Shown: positions 63,501 to 64,000 of the stretch, in pieces
How positions within the stretch are numbered: position 1 is the first letter of the stretch
Layout: each line of letters begins with the position of its first letter
Source: Naegleria lovaniensis
Taxonomy: Eukaryota > Heterolobosea > Eutetramitea > Acrasida > Naegleriidae
Reading direction: 5' to 3'
Length of the DNA: 64,000 nucleotides
NCBI RefSeq assembly: GCF_003324165.1
Contig: NW_025407861.1
Location: forward strand, 364,143-428,142
Position numbers and translations under genes: made by a program
The notes under the pieces: generated by a model
What the model saw: only the letters and a program-made list of their open reading frames with translations
Database searches by the model: none
Told to the model about the DNA's origin: nothing

Positions 63501-64000
63501 TTTGGGTTTGGGTTTGGGTTTGGGTTTGGGTTTGGGTTTGGGTTTGGGTTTGGGTTTGGGTTTGGGTTTGGGTTTGGGTTTGGGTTTGGGTTTGGGTTTG
63601 GGTTTGGGTTTGGGTTTGGGTTTGGGTTTGGGTTTGGGTTTGGGTTTGGGTTTGGGTTTGGGTTTGGGTTTGGGTTTGGGTTTGGGTTTGGGTTTGGGTT
63701 TGGGTTTGGGTTTGGGTTTGGGTTTGGGTTTGGGTTTGGGTTTGGTTTGGGTTTGGGTTTGGGTTTGGGTTTGGGTTTGGGTTTGGGTTTGGGTTTGGGT
63801 TTGGGTTTGGGTTTGGGTTTGGGTTTGGGTTTGGGTTTGGGTTTGGGTTTGGGTTTGGGTTTGGGTTTGGGTTTGGGTTTGGGTTTGGGTTTGGGTTTGG
63901 GTTTGGGTTTGGGTTTGGGTTTGGGTTTGGGTTTGGGTTTGGGTTTGGTTTGGGTTTGGGTTTGGGTTTGGGTTTGGGTTTGGGTTGGGTTTGGTTGGTT
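63495..64000 (+). repeat. Telomere, (TTTGGG)n
   Basis: Nearly uninterrupted TTTGGG for ~506 bp (about 84 units) with single-G losses near 63745 and 63948 and degenerate units at the extreme end. The G-rich strand runs 5' to 3' outward, the orientation of a right chromosome end. This marks the window end as a chromosome terminus. Confidence 0.95.

Overview
This window looks like the right end of a chromosome from a heterolobosean amoeboflagellate, most likely a Naegleria species. The evidence is an AT-rich, very compact genome with genes on both strands. Introns are few and short, with GTA(A/T)GT donors. Two copies of a 132-residue profilin are present, as are an axonemal dynein assembly factor (a flagellar trait), polyQ/N/S-rich regulators and DUF4116-repeat proteins. 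The sequence ends in about 500 bp of TTTGGG telomeric repeat. The species cannot be fixed from the sequence alone.

Layout. 1-9 kb: two long minus-strand low-complexity proteins, the second a C2H2 zinc-finger factor, with a possible 52-residue gene between them. 10-16 kb: plus-strand genes for a type I membrane protein, two tandem LURP/tubby-like membrane proteins and a CDC123-family protein. 15-24 kb: a membrane-anchored P-loop NTPase, an ARM-repeat protein, a folate-receptor-like secreted protein and a five-exon Ras-family GTPase. 24-35 kb: GFAT (hexosamine synthesis), a DUF1304 membrane protein, DNAAF5, EMC2, an unknown protein and CCDC47. 35-40 kb: the GPI ethanolamine-phosphate transferase PIGG, then a block of mobile-element remnants that includes a TnpB-like/Fanzor RNA-guided nuclease pseudogene. 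40-50 kb: the profilin pair, a DUF4116 F-box-like protein, a receptor-type adenylyl cyclase, an LRR/F-box protein and the eRF1 methyltransferase N6AMT1/MTQ2. 51-60 kb: a coiled-coil protein, a frameshifted DUF4116 gene, an acidic-tailed unknown, a seven-exon cathepsin-B-like protease, a tiny two-exon protein and a disrupted secreted-protein gene. 60-64 kb: gene-poor subtelomere, a 13-bp transitional repeat and the telomere.

Several genes serve the secretory pathway: EMC2 and CCDC47 (membrane-protein insertion), PIGG (GPI anchors) and GFAT (UDP-GlcNAc precursor). Secreted or surface products include the folate-receptor-like protein and the cathepsin. This is probably chance proximity in a dense genome, not an operon.

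I rebuilt multi-exon genes by hand from splice signals and reading frame. The most interesting item is the Fanzor remnant at about 39.2-39.8 kb. It keeps all three RuvC catalytic acidic residues and its zinc-binding cysteines but carries an in-frame stop. Also notable are the adenine-free telomere repeat, a GC-rich double-hairpin insertion in a secreted-protein gene, and a GFAT whose catalytic cysteine lies about 70 residues from the apparent start.
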